Shown piece by piece: positions 41,256 to 51,246 of a stretch of DNA of 64,000 bases. The position numbers were made by a program, and so were the translations under genes. The DNA is from Mycolicibacterium chitae. GTDB taxonomy: Bacteria > Actinomycetota > Actinomycetes > Mycobacteriales > Mycobacteriaceae. Every line of letters begins with the position of its first letter. The stretch's first letter is position 1. The DNA lies in NCBI RefSeq assembly GCF_900637205.1, contig NZ_LR134355.1:1178001-1242000 (forward strand). Reading direction: 5' to 3'. Under the pieces are notes generated by a model that worked only from the letters and a program-made list of their open reading frames with translations, was not told where the DNA came from and made no database searches.

Positions 41256-43526
41256 GTGACGTCTGTGACGCCTCAGCAGAAGACGGTCGTCGACACGGTG
41301 CGCAGCCCGTGGCACGCCCTGTGGGCGATGATGATCGGCTTCTTCATGATCCTCGTCGATTCGACGATCGTGGCGGTCGCCAATCCGAGCATCATGGAGC
41401 AGCTGCACACCGACTACGACGGGGTCATCTGGGTCACCAGCGCCTACCTGCTGGCCTACGCCGTGCCGCTGTTGGTGGCCGGCCGGCTCGGCGACCAGTT
41501 CGGGCCGAAGAATTTGTACCTGCTGGGTCTGGGCATCTTCACCGCGGCCTCGCTGTGGTGCGGCCTGTCGGGGTCGGTCGAGATGCTGATCGCGGCGCGC
41601 GTGGTGCAGGGCATCGGCGCGGCGCTGCTGACCCCGCAGACGCTGACCACGATCACCCGGATCTTCCCGTCGGATCACCGCGGCACGGCGATGGGCGTGT
41701 GGGGCGCGACGGCGGGGTTGGCGACGCTGGCGGGGCCCCTGGTCGGCGGGGTGCTGTTGGATCATCTGGGCTGGGAGTGGATCTTCTTCGTCAACGTGCC
41801 GATCGGCATCGTCGGCCTGGCGCTGGCGGTGTGGCTGGTCCCCGTGCTGCCGACGAACAAGCACCGCTTCGATTGGCTCGGGGTGGCGCTGTCGGGCGCG
41901 GCGATGTTCCTGGTGGTCTTCGGCCTGCAGGAGGGCGAATCCCACAACTGGTCGGGCTGGATCTGGGTGATGATCCTCGCCGGTCTCGGCCTGATGGCGG
42001 GCTTCGTCTACTGGCAGGCGGTCAACCAGGCCGAACCGCTGATCCCGCTGCGGATCTTCACCGACCGCGACTTCAGCCTGTCCAGCGTCGGCGTGGCGAT
42101 CATCGGCTTCGCCGTGACCGCGATGATCGTGCCGGTCATGTTCTACCTGCAGGTGGTGTGCGGGTTGACGCCGACGCGCTCGGCCCTGCTGATGGCGCCG
42201 ATGGCGCTGGTGTCGGGTCTGCTGGCGCCGGTGGTCGGCCGCCTCGTCGACCGGGCCCATCCGACGCCGATCATCGGTTTCGGCTTCTCCGTGCTGGCGA
42301 TCGCGATGACCTGGCTGTCGGTCGAGATGACGCCGACGACGGCGAACTTGCGGCTGGTGGTCCCGTTCATCGTGATGGGGATCGGGATGGCGTGCATCTG
42401 GTCGCCGTTGGCGGCCACCGCGACGCGAAACCTGTCCCCGGAGTTGGCCGGTGCGGGCTCCGGGGTCTACAACACGACCCGCCAGGTGGGTTCGGTGCTG
42501 GGCAGCGCGGGCATCGCCGCGTTCATGACGTGGCGGATCGGCGCGGAGATGCCGGCGGGATCGGCCGAGGCGCCCACGGGCGAGGGCGCGGTCCTGACGC
42601 TGCCCGAGTTCCTGCACGCGCCGTTCTCGGCCGCGCTGAGCCAGGCCATGCTGCTGCCGTCGTTCATCGCGCTGTTCGGCGTGGTGGCCGCGATGTTCCT
42701 GCTCGGCGCCCTGCGCTCGGCGCGCGAACCCGAACCGCGGCTCGACGGTTCCGAGCGGCGCACCGAGGTGCTGCCGGTCGTGACCGACCTTTCCGCCCCG
42801 GCCGGCCTCGCGCAGTACGAGGACCACGGGCAGGTCCACGCGCAGTACGACGACCACGAGTACGACGAGTACGACACCGACTATGACGACGACGATGATT
42901 ACGTCGAGTTCACCGTCCCCCGCGAGCCCGCAACAGCGGCCGTCGACGACTACGCCAAGGACGACTACGCCGACGATGACCATGACTATGCCGATGACAG
43001 CGACACCGAACCGTTGAGCACCCGGGTGGGACACCCGGCGCCGGCCCCGGCGGAGGCGTGGCACAGCGCCCCGGTGCAGTCCTGGCATTCGCTGCTGGCC
43101 CCCGAGGTCGAACAGGCGGCCGACCCCGACGGCGCCCCCGACAATCCCGCCGAGGCGCAGCCGATCGGGTTCGCGCACAACGGGTTCCACGTCGACGACG
43201 AGGAGCGGTTCCAGCCGCTGCCGCCGCCGTCGACGGTCACGGCCCGCCGCGACGACGCGGAGTCGCACGGCCACACGTTCCAGCAACTCGCCGAGCACAT
43301 CGACAGCCTCTCGGACAGCTTCGCGGACCTGTTCGAGGACGGTCAGGCGTCCTGGTCGGCCTTCGAGGTACCCGAGGATCGTCCGCGGCGGCACCGCTAT
43401 CGCGAGGACAGCGTGTTCGACGCGTTCGGCGACCCCGGCGAGCATGCCAACGGGCACCGGCGGGCCCGGCACTATCGCGAGGACCCCGACGACGGGGAGT
43501 CCTACGGCCGGCACTCGCGGCCGTAG
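41256..43526 (+). CDS. DHA2 (EmrB/QacA) MFS exporter with long acidic tail (Rv1250 homologue)
   Basis: A 756-residue protein. About 485 residues form fourteen helices of the DHA2 family: [20 protein letters not shown], motif [14 protein letters not shown], and motif [18 protein letters not shown]. The remaining ~270 residues (from about 42721) are hydrophilic and Asp/Glu/Tyr-rich with [14 protein letters not shown] and several DDYADD-type repeats, and end with His/Arg-rich text. M. tuberculosis Rv1250 is 579 residues as I recall, so the tail is expanded here. GTG at 41256 or 41265 could be the start. Confidence 0.87.
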   Translation: MTSVTPQQKTVVDTVRSPWHALWAMMIGFFMILVDSTIVAVANPSIMEQLHTDYDGVIWVTSAYLLAYAVPLLVAGRLGDQFGPKNLYLLGLGIFTAASLWCGLSGSVEMLIAARVVQGIGAALLTPQTLTTITRIFPSDHRGTAMGVWGATAGLATLAGPLVGGVLLDHLGWEWIFFVNVPIGIVGLALAVWLVPVLPTNKHRFDWLGVALSGAAMFLVVFGLQEGESHNWSGWIWVMILAGLGLMAGFVYWQAVNQAEPLIPLRIFTDRDFSLSSVGVAIIGFAVTAMIVPVMFYLQVVCGLTPTRSALLMAPMALVSGLLAPVVGRLVDRAHPTPIIGFGFSVLAIAMTWLSVEMTPTTANLRLVVPFIVMGIGMACIWSPLAATATRNLSPELAGAGSGVYNTTRQVGSVLGSAGIAAFMTWRIGAEMPAGSAEAPTGEGAVLTLPEFLHAPFSAALSQAMLLPSFIALFGVVAAMFLLGALRSAREPEPRLDGSERRTEVLPVVTDLSAPAGLAQYEDHGQVHAQYDDHEYDEYDTDYDDDDDYVEFTVPREPATAAVDDYAKDDYADDDHDYADDSDTEPLSTRVGHPAPAPAEAWHSAPVQSWHSLLAPEVEQAADPDGAPDNPAEAQPIGFAHNGFHVDDEERFQPLPPPSTVTARRDDAESHGHTFQQLAEHIDSLSDSFADLFEDGQASWSAFEVPEDRPRRHRYREDSVFDAFGDPGEHANGHRRARHYREDPDDGESYGRHSRP

Positions 43527-43533
43527 CCTCGGC

Positions 43534-44283
43534 TCAGGCGGCCTTGACGCCGAGGGCCCCCAGCAGCGCCTCACGGTGGGCCACGAACTGCGGATTGTGG
43601 TAATTGCGGGCGCTGTCGGCGGGAAACTCGAGCCGACGGTCGGCGACGAAACGGCCCCGGTCGAGCACCAGCACCCGGCCGGCCAGCGTCACGGCCTCGT
43701 CGACGTCGTGGGTCACCAGCAGCACGCCGGGCCGGTACTTGGCGCACAGGTCCTCGAGCAGGCCGTGCATCCGGATCCGCGTGAGCGCGTCCAGCGCGCC
43801 GAACGGTTCGTCGGCCAACAGCAGCGCGGGGTTGCGCACCAGCGACCGGGCCAGCGCGACGCGCTGTTGTTCACCGCCGGAAAGCTCGTACGGCCAGGCC
43901 TGTTCGCGGCCGGGCAGTCCGACGTCGGCGAGCACCGCGGCGCCGCGCGCGACGACGTCGCGTCCGGACAGGCCCAGCGTCACGTTGTCGAGGACCCGGG
44001 CCCACGGCAGCAGCCGGGAGTCCTGGAACACCACGGACACGTTGCGCGAGACGAACAGGTCGCCGTCGCCGGCCACGCCGTGATCGAGACCGGCCAGCGC
44101 CCGCAGCAGGGTGCTCTTGCCGGATCCGCTGCGGCCCAACAGCGCAACGAACTCGCCTTGGTGGATGGTCAGGTGCACGGCGTCGAGGACCGTGGCGCCG
44201 CCGAAGGACCGGCTCAGCCCGCGCACCACCGCGACGGCCGGGGTCTCGTCGGCCTCGGTCAGTTGCCCAGGGCGCGTCGCCAC
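43534..44283 (-). CDS. Sulfonate/taurine-type ABC transporter ATPase (SsuB-like)
   Basis: A 249-residue ATPase: Walker A LGRSGSGKST, signature LSGGEQQRVALARSL, Walker B LLLADEPFGALDALT, and the H-loop VTHDVDEAV, in the SsuB/TauB group. It is the last gene of a monooxygenase-binding protein-permease-ATPase operon. The GTG at 44283 lies 25 bp inside the permease gene, so the two are translationally coupled. It converges with the DHA2 exporter gene (7 bp). Confidence 0.88.
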   Translation of the reverse strand: MATRPGQLTEADETPAVAVVRGLSRSFGGATVLDAVHLTIHQGEFVALLGRSGSGKSTLLRALAGLDHGVAGDGDLFVSRNVSVVFQDSRLLPWARVLDNVTLGLSGRDVVARGAAVLADVGLPGREQAWPYELSGGEQQRVALARSLVRNPALLLADEPFGALDALTRIRMHGLLEDLCAKYRPGVLLVTHDVDEAVTLAGRVLVLDRGRFVADRRLEFPADSARNYHNPQFVAHREALLGALGVKAA

Positions 44284-45152
44284 GACAGCGCTCTCCTCTC
44301 GATCGAGCGCACCGCGTAGTCCCCGGCGAGCCCGAAGACCGCGTACACCAGCAGGCCGACCACCACGATGTCGAGCTGGCCGTACAGCCGCGCCTGGGTC
44401 ATCAGGAAGCCGATCCCGCTGGTGGCGTTGACCTGCTCGACGACCACCAGGGCGGTCCACGAAATCGTCACGGCCAGACGCAGTCCGGTGAAAAACCCGG
44501 GCAGCGCGCCCGGGATGGCGACCTTGCGGATGAACTGCGCCCGGGACAGCCCGACCGTCTCGGCCAACTCGACGTGGCGCAGGTCCACGCCCTTCAGTTG
44601 CGCGGTGGTGTTGATGTACACCGGGATCAGCACGCTGGTGGCGATGATGATGATTTTCATGGTGTCGCCGATGCCGAACCAGATGATCGCCAGCGGGATG
44701 ATGGCCAGCGTTGGCACCGCGCGCTTGACCTGGACCGGCCCGTCGACGATGGCCTCGCCGATGCGGCTCAGCCCCGAGATCAGCGCGAGCGCCAGACCCA
44801 GGGCCGCCCCGATGAACAGCGAGATCGCGGCCAGCTTCAGCGAGGACAGGATGTTGGCCGGCAGTCGGCCGTCCACCCACATCTGCTGGACCGTGCGGGC
44901 GATGTCCAGCGGATGCGGCAGCGTGTCCGGGTCGAGAATGCCCAACTGCGAGGTGACGAGCCACAGGACCACCAGCAGCACCGGTCCCACCGCCAGCGAG
45001 GCCGGGATGGCTTTGCCCGGTCCCAGTCGTCGGCGACGCTGCGTACCCGATCGGTGTTCGAGGTGTGGGTAGTCGGGCGATGGGTCGGCGTGCTGGGCGG
45101 TCAGGTTGTCGTCGGCGGTGAGGGTGGGGGTAGTGCTCATGGTCCTGGTCAT
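44259..45152 (-). CDS. Sulfonate/taurine-type ABC transporter permease (SsuC-like)
   Basis: A 297-residue permease with a polar N-terminus, about six helices, and the SsuC-type EAA loop ELAETVGLSRAQFIRKVAIPGALPG followed by GLRLAVTISWTALVVVE. ATG at 45150-45152 is used; an ATG four codons later is also possible. It partners the ATPase and binding protein encoded next to it. Confidence 0.88.
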   Translation of the reverse strand: MTRTMSTTPTLTADDNLTAQHADPSPDYPHLEHRSGTQRRRRLGPGKAIPASLAVGPVLLVVLWLVTSQLGILDPDTLPHPLDIARTVQQMWVDGRLPANILSSLKLAAISLFIGAALGLALALISGLSRIGEAIVDGPVQVKRAVPTLAIIPLAIIWFGIGDTMKIIIIATSVLIPVYINTTAQLKGVDLRHVELAETVGLSRAQFIRKVAIPGALPGFFTGLRLAVTISWTALVVVEQVNATSGIGFLMTQARLYGQLDIVVVGLLVYAVFGLAGDYAVRSIERRALSWRRALGN

Positions 45153-45177
45153 GGTCTACGCACCGTTCGGTCGGGGA

Positions 45178-46245
45178 CTATTGGGCGGCGGTCTCGGTCG
45201 GCGACTCCGCGGTTAGGTCGGCGAACCGGAAGTCGAACTCGTCGCGGGCGTCGAGGTCCTTGCCACCGAACGCGCCGGCGCCCTGCAGCAGGTCGATGGT
45301 CTCCTGCTGGATCGCGATCACCTCGTCGGTGAAGCCGGGCACCGAGGCGGATCCGTCGGCCTCGGCGATCACCTTCGCATCCTCGGGGGTGACGTTCTGG
45401 TCCTTGATCAGGTACTCGCGGATCCAGGTGTCCTGGTTCTCGTTGTGCCACTGTTCGGCGCGGTACCAGGCGATGACGAACTCGCGAATCGCCGCGGCCT
45501 GCGCCGGATCCGAGAGCGCCTCGGTGCTGGCGTAGACGTAGTTCAGGCCGGGGTAGGCGCCGGGGGCGTTGGGGACCTCGATGCTGCCCTCGCCCTCGGT
45601 GGAGGCCAGGTAGCGCGCCCGGTCCGGCTGTTTGAGGACCGCGGCGTTGATCTGCTCGGCGCGCAGTCCGTCGGCGAATTCGGCCAGCGCCAGGTTGATC
45701 GGCTCGACGTCGTCGATGTCGAGGCCGACGGATTTGAGGTTGCGCAGGAAGATGGCCTGCTGCGCGGTGCCCTCGTTGATCGCGATCCGTTTTCCCGCAA
45801 GGTCTTTCAGGCTCTTGATGCCCGACTCCGGTGAGGTCGCGATCAGCGATCCGGTCCCGTCGAAGCGGACTGCGCCGACAATGGGGACGTCGGCCTCGGA
45901 GTAGTGCGCGAGGATCGGCGGGACGTCGCCGACCCGGCCGAGTTGGGCGTTGCCCGACCGGATCGCCTCCAGGCGCAGCGGACCGCTGCTGAAGTTGGCG
46001 TAGGTCACCTCGGCGGTCAGCCGGTCCTGTTCACCGGACAGCGCGAACAGGGTCTTGAGCCGGTTGGCGTCGTCGGCCACCACCAGGGTGGTGCCGGCCG
46101 GCACGGCCACGGGCAGCGGCGCGTCGGCGGCCAGCCGGTCCTCGGGTGCCACCTCGGTATCGGCCGATCCGCAGGAGGTCAGCGCGCCGACGGCGAGCAC
46201 CGCGACGGCGGTGAGGCGGGCCATGGGGGCGAGACGGTTGTGCAC
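45178..46245 (-). CDS. Sulfonate-type substrate-binding lipoprotein (SsuA-like)
   Basis: A 355-residue binding protein with a lipoprotein signal (MARLTAVAVLAVGALTSC) and the SsuA/NMT1 core: AIRSGNAQLGRVGDVPPI, KSLKDLAGKRIAINEGTAQQ, and FADGLRAEQINAAVLKQPD. The binding lobe suggests an aliphatic sulfonate or similar organosulfur ligand. GTG at 46243-46245 follows GGGAGAAG on the minus strand. It starts 13 bp after the monooxygenase stop. Confidence 0.87.
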   Translation of the reverse strand: MHNRLAPMARLTAVAVLAVGALTSCGSADTEVAPEDRLAADAPLPVAVPAGTTLVVADDANRLKTLFALSGEQDRLTAEVTYANFSSGPLRLEAIRSGNAQLGRVGDVPPILAHYSEADVPIVGAVRFDGTGSLIATSPESGIKSLKDLAGKRIAINEGTAQQAIFLRNLKSVGLDIDDVEPINLALAEFADGLRAEQINAAVLKQPDRARYLASTEGEGSIEVPNAPGAYPGLNYVYASTEALSDPAQAAAIREFVIAWYRAEQWHNENQDTWIREYLIKDQNVTPEDAKVIAEADGSASVPGFTDEVIAIQQETIDLLQGAGAFGGKDLDARDEFDFRFADLTAESPTETAAQ

Positions 46246-46258
46246 GTTCTTCTCCCAG

Positions 46259-47608
46259 CTAGCATGCGGCCGAGACGGCCGTCTCGGCGCTGTTTCGGTT
46301 GACGGGTCGCTCGAGGCCGAGGTGTTCACGCAGCGTGCTGCCGGTGTACTCGGTGCGGAACAGGCCGCGGCGCTGCAGTTCCGGCACGACGTGGTCGACG
46401 AAGGCGGCCAGTGAGGACGGCAGCGCAGGCGGGATCAGGTTGAACCCGTCGGCGCCCCCGCTGGTGAACCACTCCTCGATGGTGTCGGCGACCTGCTCGG
46501 GGGTGCCGGCGAAGACGCGGTGGCCGCGCCCGCCGCTCAGGCGCAGCAACAGCTCACGGACGGTGAGGTTTTCGGCCACCGCGAGCCGGCGCACCAGGGC
46601 GAAGCGGCTCTTCATGTGGGTGGCGGCGTCGTCCTCGGGGCCGAAGCTCAGCCGGCGGTCGAGGTCGTCCTTGGTCACCGCGTAACCGACGACGCGGCTG
46701 AGCTGTTCCAGGCCGTAGTCGACGACGGTGAGTTCCTCGAGTTGCCGCTTGCGTTGCTGTGCTTCGGCTTCCGTGCCGCCGATGATCGTCGACAGACCGG
46801 GCAGGATGAGCACCTGGTCCGGGTTGCGGCCGTACTTGCGCACTCGCGCCTTGACGTCGGTGTAGAAGTCCTGCGCCTCGCCGAGGGTGGGCTGGGCGGT
46901 GAAGATGGCCTCGGCGTACTTGGCCGCCAGGTCCTTGCCGGGTTCCGAGGATCCGGCCTGGAACAGCACCGGGTGTCCCTGCGGCGAACGCGGCACCTCC
47001 AGCGGGCCGGCCACGGTGAAATGCTCCCCGTCGTGGTTGATGGCGTGGATCTTCGCCGGGTCCACGAACCGCGGGGCGTCCTTGTCGCCCACGATGGCGT
47101 CGTCCTCCCAGCTGTCCCACAGCCGCAGCGTGACGTCGAGGAACTCGTCGGCGCGGCGGTAGCGGTGCGTGGGATCCGGATGGTCGGGGAAGCCGAAGTT
47201 GGCCGCGGCGCTCTGGTTGGCGGTGGTCACCACGTTCCAGCCGGCCCGGCCCTTGCTCACGTGGTCGAGGGTGGCGAAGCGGCGGGCCAGGCTGTACGGG
47301 TCGTTGTAGGTGGTCGAGGAGGTCGCGATGAGCCCGATCTGGCTGGTGGCCGCCGACAGCGCGGTCACCAGGGTGACCGGGTCGAGCGCGTCGAACGGGC
47401 GGAACTCGGTCTGGCCCTTGAGGACCGGGTGGTCGGCGAAGAAGATCGCGTCGAGTTTCCCGCGTTCGGCGATGCGGGCGAGTTCGACGTAGTGGTCGAT
47501 GTCGGTGATGGCCGACACCCGGGTCTCGGGCAGCCGCCACGCGGCCTCGTGCTGACCGATGTTGCGCAGGAACGCATTCAGATGAAGTTGTCTCGCGGGC
47601 GCTGCCAT
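46259..47608 (-). CDS. FMN-dependent monooxygenase (NtaA/SnaA/DszA family)
   Basis: A 449-residue luciferase-like flavin monooxygenase: RQLHLNAFLRNIGQHEAAWR, KLDAIFFADHP, STTYNDPYSLARRFATLDH, GRAGWNVVTTANQSAAANFG, and QAGSSEPGKDLAA. Related enzymes oxidise alkanesulfonates, dibenzothiophene sulfone (DszA), sulfide antibiotics or nitrilotriacetate with reduced FMN from a separate reductase. Its place ahead of an SsuA-SsuC-SsuB-type importer points to organosulfur desulfurisation. ATG at 47606-47608 follows AGGAG. Confidence 0.88.
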   Translation of the reverse strand: MAAPARQLHLNAFLRNIGQHEAAWRLPETRVSAITDIDHYVELARIAERGKLDAIFFADHPVLKGQTEFRPFDALDPVTLVTALSAATSQIGLIATSSTTYNDPYSLARRFATLDHVSKGRAGWNVVTTANQSAAANFGFPDHPDPTHRYRRADEFLDVTLRLWDSWEDDAIVGDKDAPRFVDPAKIHAINHDGEHFTVAGPLEVPRSPQGHPVLFQAGSSEPGKDLAAKYAEAIFTAQPTLGEAQDFYTDVKARVRKYGRNPDQVLILPGLSTIIGGTEAEAQQRKRQLEELTVVDYGLEQLSRVVGYAVTKDDLDRRLSFGPEDDAATHMKSRFALVRRLAVAENLTVRELLLRLSGGRGHRVFAGTPEQVADTIEEWFTSGGADGFNLIPPALPSSLAAFVDHVVPELQRRGLFRTEYTGSTLREHLGLERPVNRNSAETAVSAAC

Positions 47609-47680
47609 CAGACGGGAGCTCCTCTGATCGATGGGGCGGGATCTTTCGATTGGACGCCCGGAACCGCCCCTGGAGAACAG

Positions 47681-47695
47681 TTTCGATCAGCGAAA
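47681..47695. promoter_or_regulatory. TTTCG-N5-CGAAA palindrome upstream of the organosulfur operon
   Basis: TTTCGATCAGCGAAA lies about 75 bp before the monooxygenase start, in the only intergenic stretch (47609-47725) that can hold the operon promoter. A second TTTCGAT occurs at 47644-47650. It is a candidate regulator site; the binding protein is unknown. Confidence 0.4.
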
Positions 47696-47725
47696 TTTCA
47701 GGTCGACGTATTCAGTTCGGTGACG

Positions 47726-50700
47726 TCAGGCCGGTTCCGAGCCGGGGGACAGCGCGAGGAACGCGCCGAGGTCGATCAGGCCCTGCGGTGTGCCGGGCAG
47801 GTAGTCGGTCAGCGACGGTGAGCGCACCACGACCGCCAGGTACTGCGCCCGGCTGATGGCGACGTTGAGCCGATTTCGGTTGAGCAGGAATGACATTCCG
47901 CGGGGGACATCGGCGAGGGCCGACGCCGTCATGGAGGCGAACACCACCGGCGCCTGGCGGCCCTGCAGCTTGTCCACGGTGCCCACCAGGACCTCGCCGA
48001 GGCCGGCGTCCGCCAGGTGCGCGCGCAGGGTCAGCACCTGGGCGTTGTACGGCGCGACCACCAGGACGTCGCCCGCGGTCAGCGGTCGGCTGCCGTGTTC
48101 GTCTGACCACGTCGCGCCGAGGAGATCCGCGATGGCGGCGGTGATCGCGGCGGCCTCCTCGACGCTGGCGGTGGCGTTGTCGTGGTGCTCGACCAGCAGC
48201 GTGTGCACGCCGGGCGGGTGGCCGTCGAGGCGGCGTTCGGCGGTCTTGGGGTGCGGCAGCAGTCGATTGTCGTAGGACAGCGCCGACACCACCGCGCATA
48301 CCCGCGGGTGCATCCGGTGCGTGCACTCCAGAAAGTAGCCGAGTTCGGCCGGCAGCACGTCGTGCCCGTCGGTCAACCAGCCCAGCGCCGAATGGTCGAC
48401 AGGTTCGGGGTGGTTGCCGGTCGAGACCTGGCCCAGTTGCTGCGGGTCGCCGAGCAGCAGCATGTTGCGCGTGGCGCGGGCCACCGCGATGGTGTTGCCC
48501 AGGGAGAACTGCCCGGCCTCGTCGATGGCCAACAGGTCCAGCACCTCGGCCCCGATCCGGCTGTCGTTGGCGAAATCCCATGCGGTGCCGCCGATCACGC
48601 GGCCGTCCTCGGTGTCGAGGAAGGTCGCGTACTCGTTCTCTCCGATGGTGCTGAAGCGCCCGCCGATGCCGTCGAGGCTGGGTTTCTTGGCCACCGCGGC
48701 CGCGTCGACACCCGCGCCGACGATCTCGTCAAGCAGGTGGGCGACCACCGAGTGTGATTGCGCCACCACGCCCACCTTCCAGCGGTGCTCGTTGACCAGC
48801 GCGGCGATGACCCGGGCCGCGGTGTAGGTCTTACCGGTGCCCGGCGGCCCGTGCACGGCCAGGTAGGACCGGTCCAGGTCCAGCGCGGCGGCGGTGATGG
48901 AGGCGATGTCGTCGTCCAGTCGCGGCAGCGCGGCACCGCTGCGGGTGGTCGGCGGGCGCCGGCACAGGATGTCGACGACGGCGGTGCGGGGCAGCCGCGG
49001 CGGATCCTCGCGCAGCGTGGCCGCGGCCCGGTCGGCGGCCTCGTTGATCGACGCCTCGATCCGGTCGGTGCGGATGGGCTTGGCCGGGGTCAGCGCCATC
49101 GGCAGGTGCTCGAACGGGCCCGCCGCCGGTGCCAGTTCCTCGACCACCACCTCGATCGGGACGCCGTCGACCGCCACCTGGTCGATGACCTTGGCGCCGC
49201 AGGCCGCGCGGCGGTCGGGGTGGTCGTCGTCGAGTCCCGGTGGGGCCGGCTGGTCGTAGATGGTCTGCGGCCGGTGGTCCAGCGCACCGCCCTGCAGCAC
49301 CCCGCTGAGACGCACATGGCGGCGCAGTTTGCGCGCCCGCGGCGGCAGGTGCCAGTCCTCGACCACCTCGGCCGTATCGACGAGGAACACCCCGGAGGTG
49401 TCGCCCCACTCGTCCACGGGGTGGCTGAGCCGCTGAAAGTGCGCCCACCAGTAGGGCTTTCGTTCGCGCGGATAGTAGCCGCGGGCGGATTCGAGCAGGG
49501 CCGCCGCGGTCTGCTCGGGGGTCCGCGGGGCGCTGTAGCCGTCACCGGCGTACTCGCGCAGCGTGTGTGCGGTCTGGTCCAGCGGCGGCACCGTCTCCCC
49601 GGTGTCGGCGGTGCGGGTCAGGTGGGTGACGCCGGCCTCGAAGGCGCGCAGCAGCAACCAGTCCCGCAGCCGGCGGGTGGAGCGGCAGTCGTAGAGGTTG
49701 TAGTCGGTGATCTCCTTGAGGACCGCGTCGGCCTCCTCGTGCCGGCCGGCGTCCTGCAGGGCGCGGTACTGCGCGTACTGGGTGATCGACGCCGCGGCGT
49801 TGGTGACCTCCCCGGTGCGCAACTCCGCCCCCATGTACAGCGGTTCGAGCGCCTTGAGGGAGTACGACGCGGCGCCGATGCACAGCCCGTTGCGCACGAT
49901 CGGATAGAGGTCCACCAGCACCTCGGCGCGCAGCAGGTCGTCGACCTCGTCCTCGCCGACACCGTAGCGGGCGGCCAAGTGCAGCAACGTCGTTCGTTCG
50001 TAGGGCGCATAGTGGTAGATGTGCATGTCCGGGTAGCGCTTGCGGCGCTTGCGGACCATGGCCAGGAAGTCCAGGAGCGCCTTGCGTTCGCTGGTGCGGT
50101 CTCGCGCCCACAGCGGGGTGAACCGGTCCCGCTCGTCGAGGACGCCCCACATGTACTCGAGCCCCCAGGTCTGGCCGTCCTCGGTCCACAGCGGGTCGCC
50201 CTCGAAGTCGAAGAACAGGTCGCCGGGGTTGGGGGCGGGCAACGCGCCCAGCGCGGCGGGGTCGGCCACCTCGTACGGCGGGGCGTCGCTGCGGCGGCCC
50301 TGCACCTGCAGCCGGGCCTGGCGGCGCAGGGCCGTCATGGTCGCGCCCGCGATGCCCTCGACCGGTCCCGTCGACTCGGCCAGGCCGGTCACGCTGTCGA
50401 TGCCGGCCTCGAGCAGGGTGGCCCGCTGGGTCAGGCGCATCCCGGCGACCAGCAGCACGTCGTCGTCCTCGACCAGGTGCGGTGCGCACACCTCGCAGCG
50501 CATGCAGGCCGCAACGGTCTGGTCGTCCCAATGTGCCGGGGCGCCGGAGTGCAGGTGGGTGTCCAGCAGTTCCTGCAGGCGCGTGCGCTGCCGGCGATAG
50601 ACCGGGATCAGGTCGGCCAGCGGGTACTCGACCGTGTGCCCGTCGCCGAGCACCAGCTGCGCCGTGGGGGCCACGTCGACCCCGGCGGCACCCAGCGCGT

Positions 50701-51187
50701 CGGCGTAGCCGGCGATCTGCAGCAGTGCGGTGACCTTGGCGTGGCGGGCCAGCTTGGTGTCGACCACCCGGTAGGGGGCCTCGGGGTGGTCGTCGGTGCG
50801 GATCAGGAAGTCGGCGAAGCCGGCGAAGCGGCCGTCGAGCACGGCGGCCTGATAGATCACCGCGGGCCGGGCGGTCAGTGCGGCGGTGGTGGCCTCGGCC
50901 GCGCGGCGCAGCGCCGGCACCGAGTAGCCCGCGGTCGGGATCTTGACCACCCCGGTGGGGCCGGTGCCGTACCGCGCGACGAGCTGTTCGAGCGTGCGCT
51001 GTTCGTGTTCGGTGCCGAGTTCGGCGGTGCGGCGCAGCATTTCGTCGTCGGCGCCGTCGCCAGGTTCGGCGCGGCCCAGCTTGGCGTCGAAGCCGCGCAG
51101 CAGCGCGTATTCGCACCCGGCCGCGGCGGCCAGATCCGAGGCGCTGTAGATGACCACCGGGCCGCCGGGGTCGTCGGCGACGAACAC
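47726..51187 (-). CDS. TM0106-type RecB-like nuclease fused to SF1 helicase (Rv1251c homologue)
   Basis: A roughly 1153-residue protein. The N-terminal part has a RecB-like nuclease (about 130-190, VVDTKLARHAKVTALLQIAGY), a four-Cys-like patch (ACMRCEVCAPH) and an RNase-H-like region (LFFDFEGDPLW near 330, later NLYDCRSTRRLRDWLL). The C-terminal part is an SF1/Dna2-Upf1-type helicase with Walker A GPPGTGKT near 780, motif II AIDEAGQFSLG, and the C-terminal GTVDKLQGRQAPVV and RLNVAISRAQ. DNA or RNA processing is likely; the biological role is unknown. GTG at 51187 (MFVADDPGG) or 51196 may start it. Confidence 0.85.
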   Translation of the reverse strand: MFVADDPGGPVVIYSASDLAAAAGCEYALLRGFDAKLGRAEPGDGADDEMLRRTAELGTEHEQRTLEQLVARYGTGPTGVVKIPTAGYSVPALRRAAEATTAALTARPAVIYQAAVLDGRFAGFADFLIRTDDHPEAPYRVVDTKLARHAKVTALLQIAGYADALGAAGVDVAPTAQLVLGDGHTVEYPLADLIPVYRRQRTRLQELLDTHLHSGAPAHWDDQTVAACMRCEVCAPHLVEDDDVLLVAGMRLTQRATLLEAGIDSVTGLAESTGPVEGIAGATMTALRRQARLQVQGRRSDAPPYEVADPAALGALPAPNPGDLFFDFEGDPLWTEDGQTWGLEYMWGVLDERDRFTPLWARDRTSERKALLDFLAMVRKRRKRYPDMHIYHYAPYERTTLLHLAARYGVGEDEVDDLLRAEVLVDLYPIVRNGLCIGAASYSLKALEPLYMGAELRTGEVTNAAASITQYAQYRALQDAGRHEEADAVLKEITDYNLYDCRSTRRLRDWLLLRAFEAGVTHLTRTADTGETVPPLDQTAHTLREYAGDGYSAPRTPEQTAAALLESARGYYPRERKPYWWAHFQRLSHPVDEWGDTSGVFLVDTAEVVEDWHLPPRARKLRRHVRLSGVLQGGALDHRPQTIYDQPAPPGLDDDHPDRRAACGAKVIDQVAVDGVPIEVVVEELAPAAGPFEHLPMALTPAKPIRTDRIEASINEAADRAAATLREDPPRLPRTAVVDILCRRPPTTRSGAALPRLDDDIASITAAALDLDRSYLAVHGPPGTGKTYTAARVIAALVNEHRWKVGVVAQSHSVVAHLLDEIVGAGVDAAAVAKKPSLDGIGGRFSTIGENEYATFLDTEDGRVIGGTAWDFANDSRIGAEVLDLLAIDEAGQFSLGNTIAVARATRNMLLLGDPQQLGQVSTGNHPEPVDHSALGWLTDGHDVLPAELGYFLECTHRMHPRVCAVVSALSYDNRLLPHPKTAERRLDGHPPGVHTLLVEHHDNATASVEEAAAITAAIADLLGATWSDEHGSRPLTAGDVLVVAPYNAQVLTLRAHLADAGLGEVLVGTVDKLQGRQAPVVFASMTASALADVPRGMSFLLNRNRLNVAISRAQYLAVVVRSPSLTDYLPGTPQGLIDLGAFLALSPGSEPA

Positions 51188-51246
51188 AGCGCCCACTGTA
51201 GGGGAGCAGACCGACACCGCCGGGGCGGCCGGGGACGCGCGGCGGG

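Noticed and set aside
40557..43574. Very long open frame (about 1005 codons) on the minus strand across both MFS genes
   Set aside because: It has the Arg/His/Gln-rich composition of a frame opposite high-GC coding sequence, no family motifs, and the plus-strand MFS genes are unambiguous.
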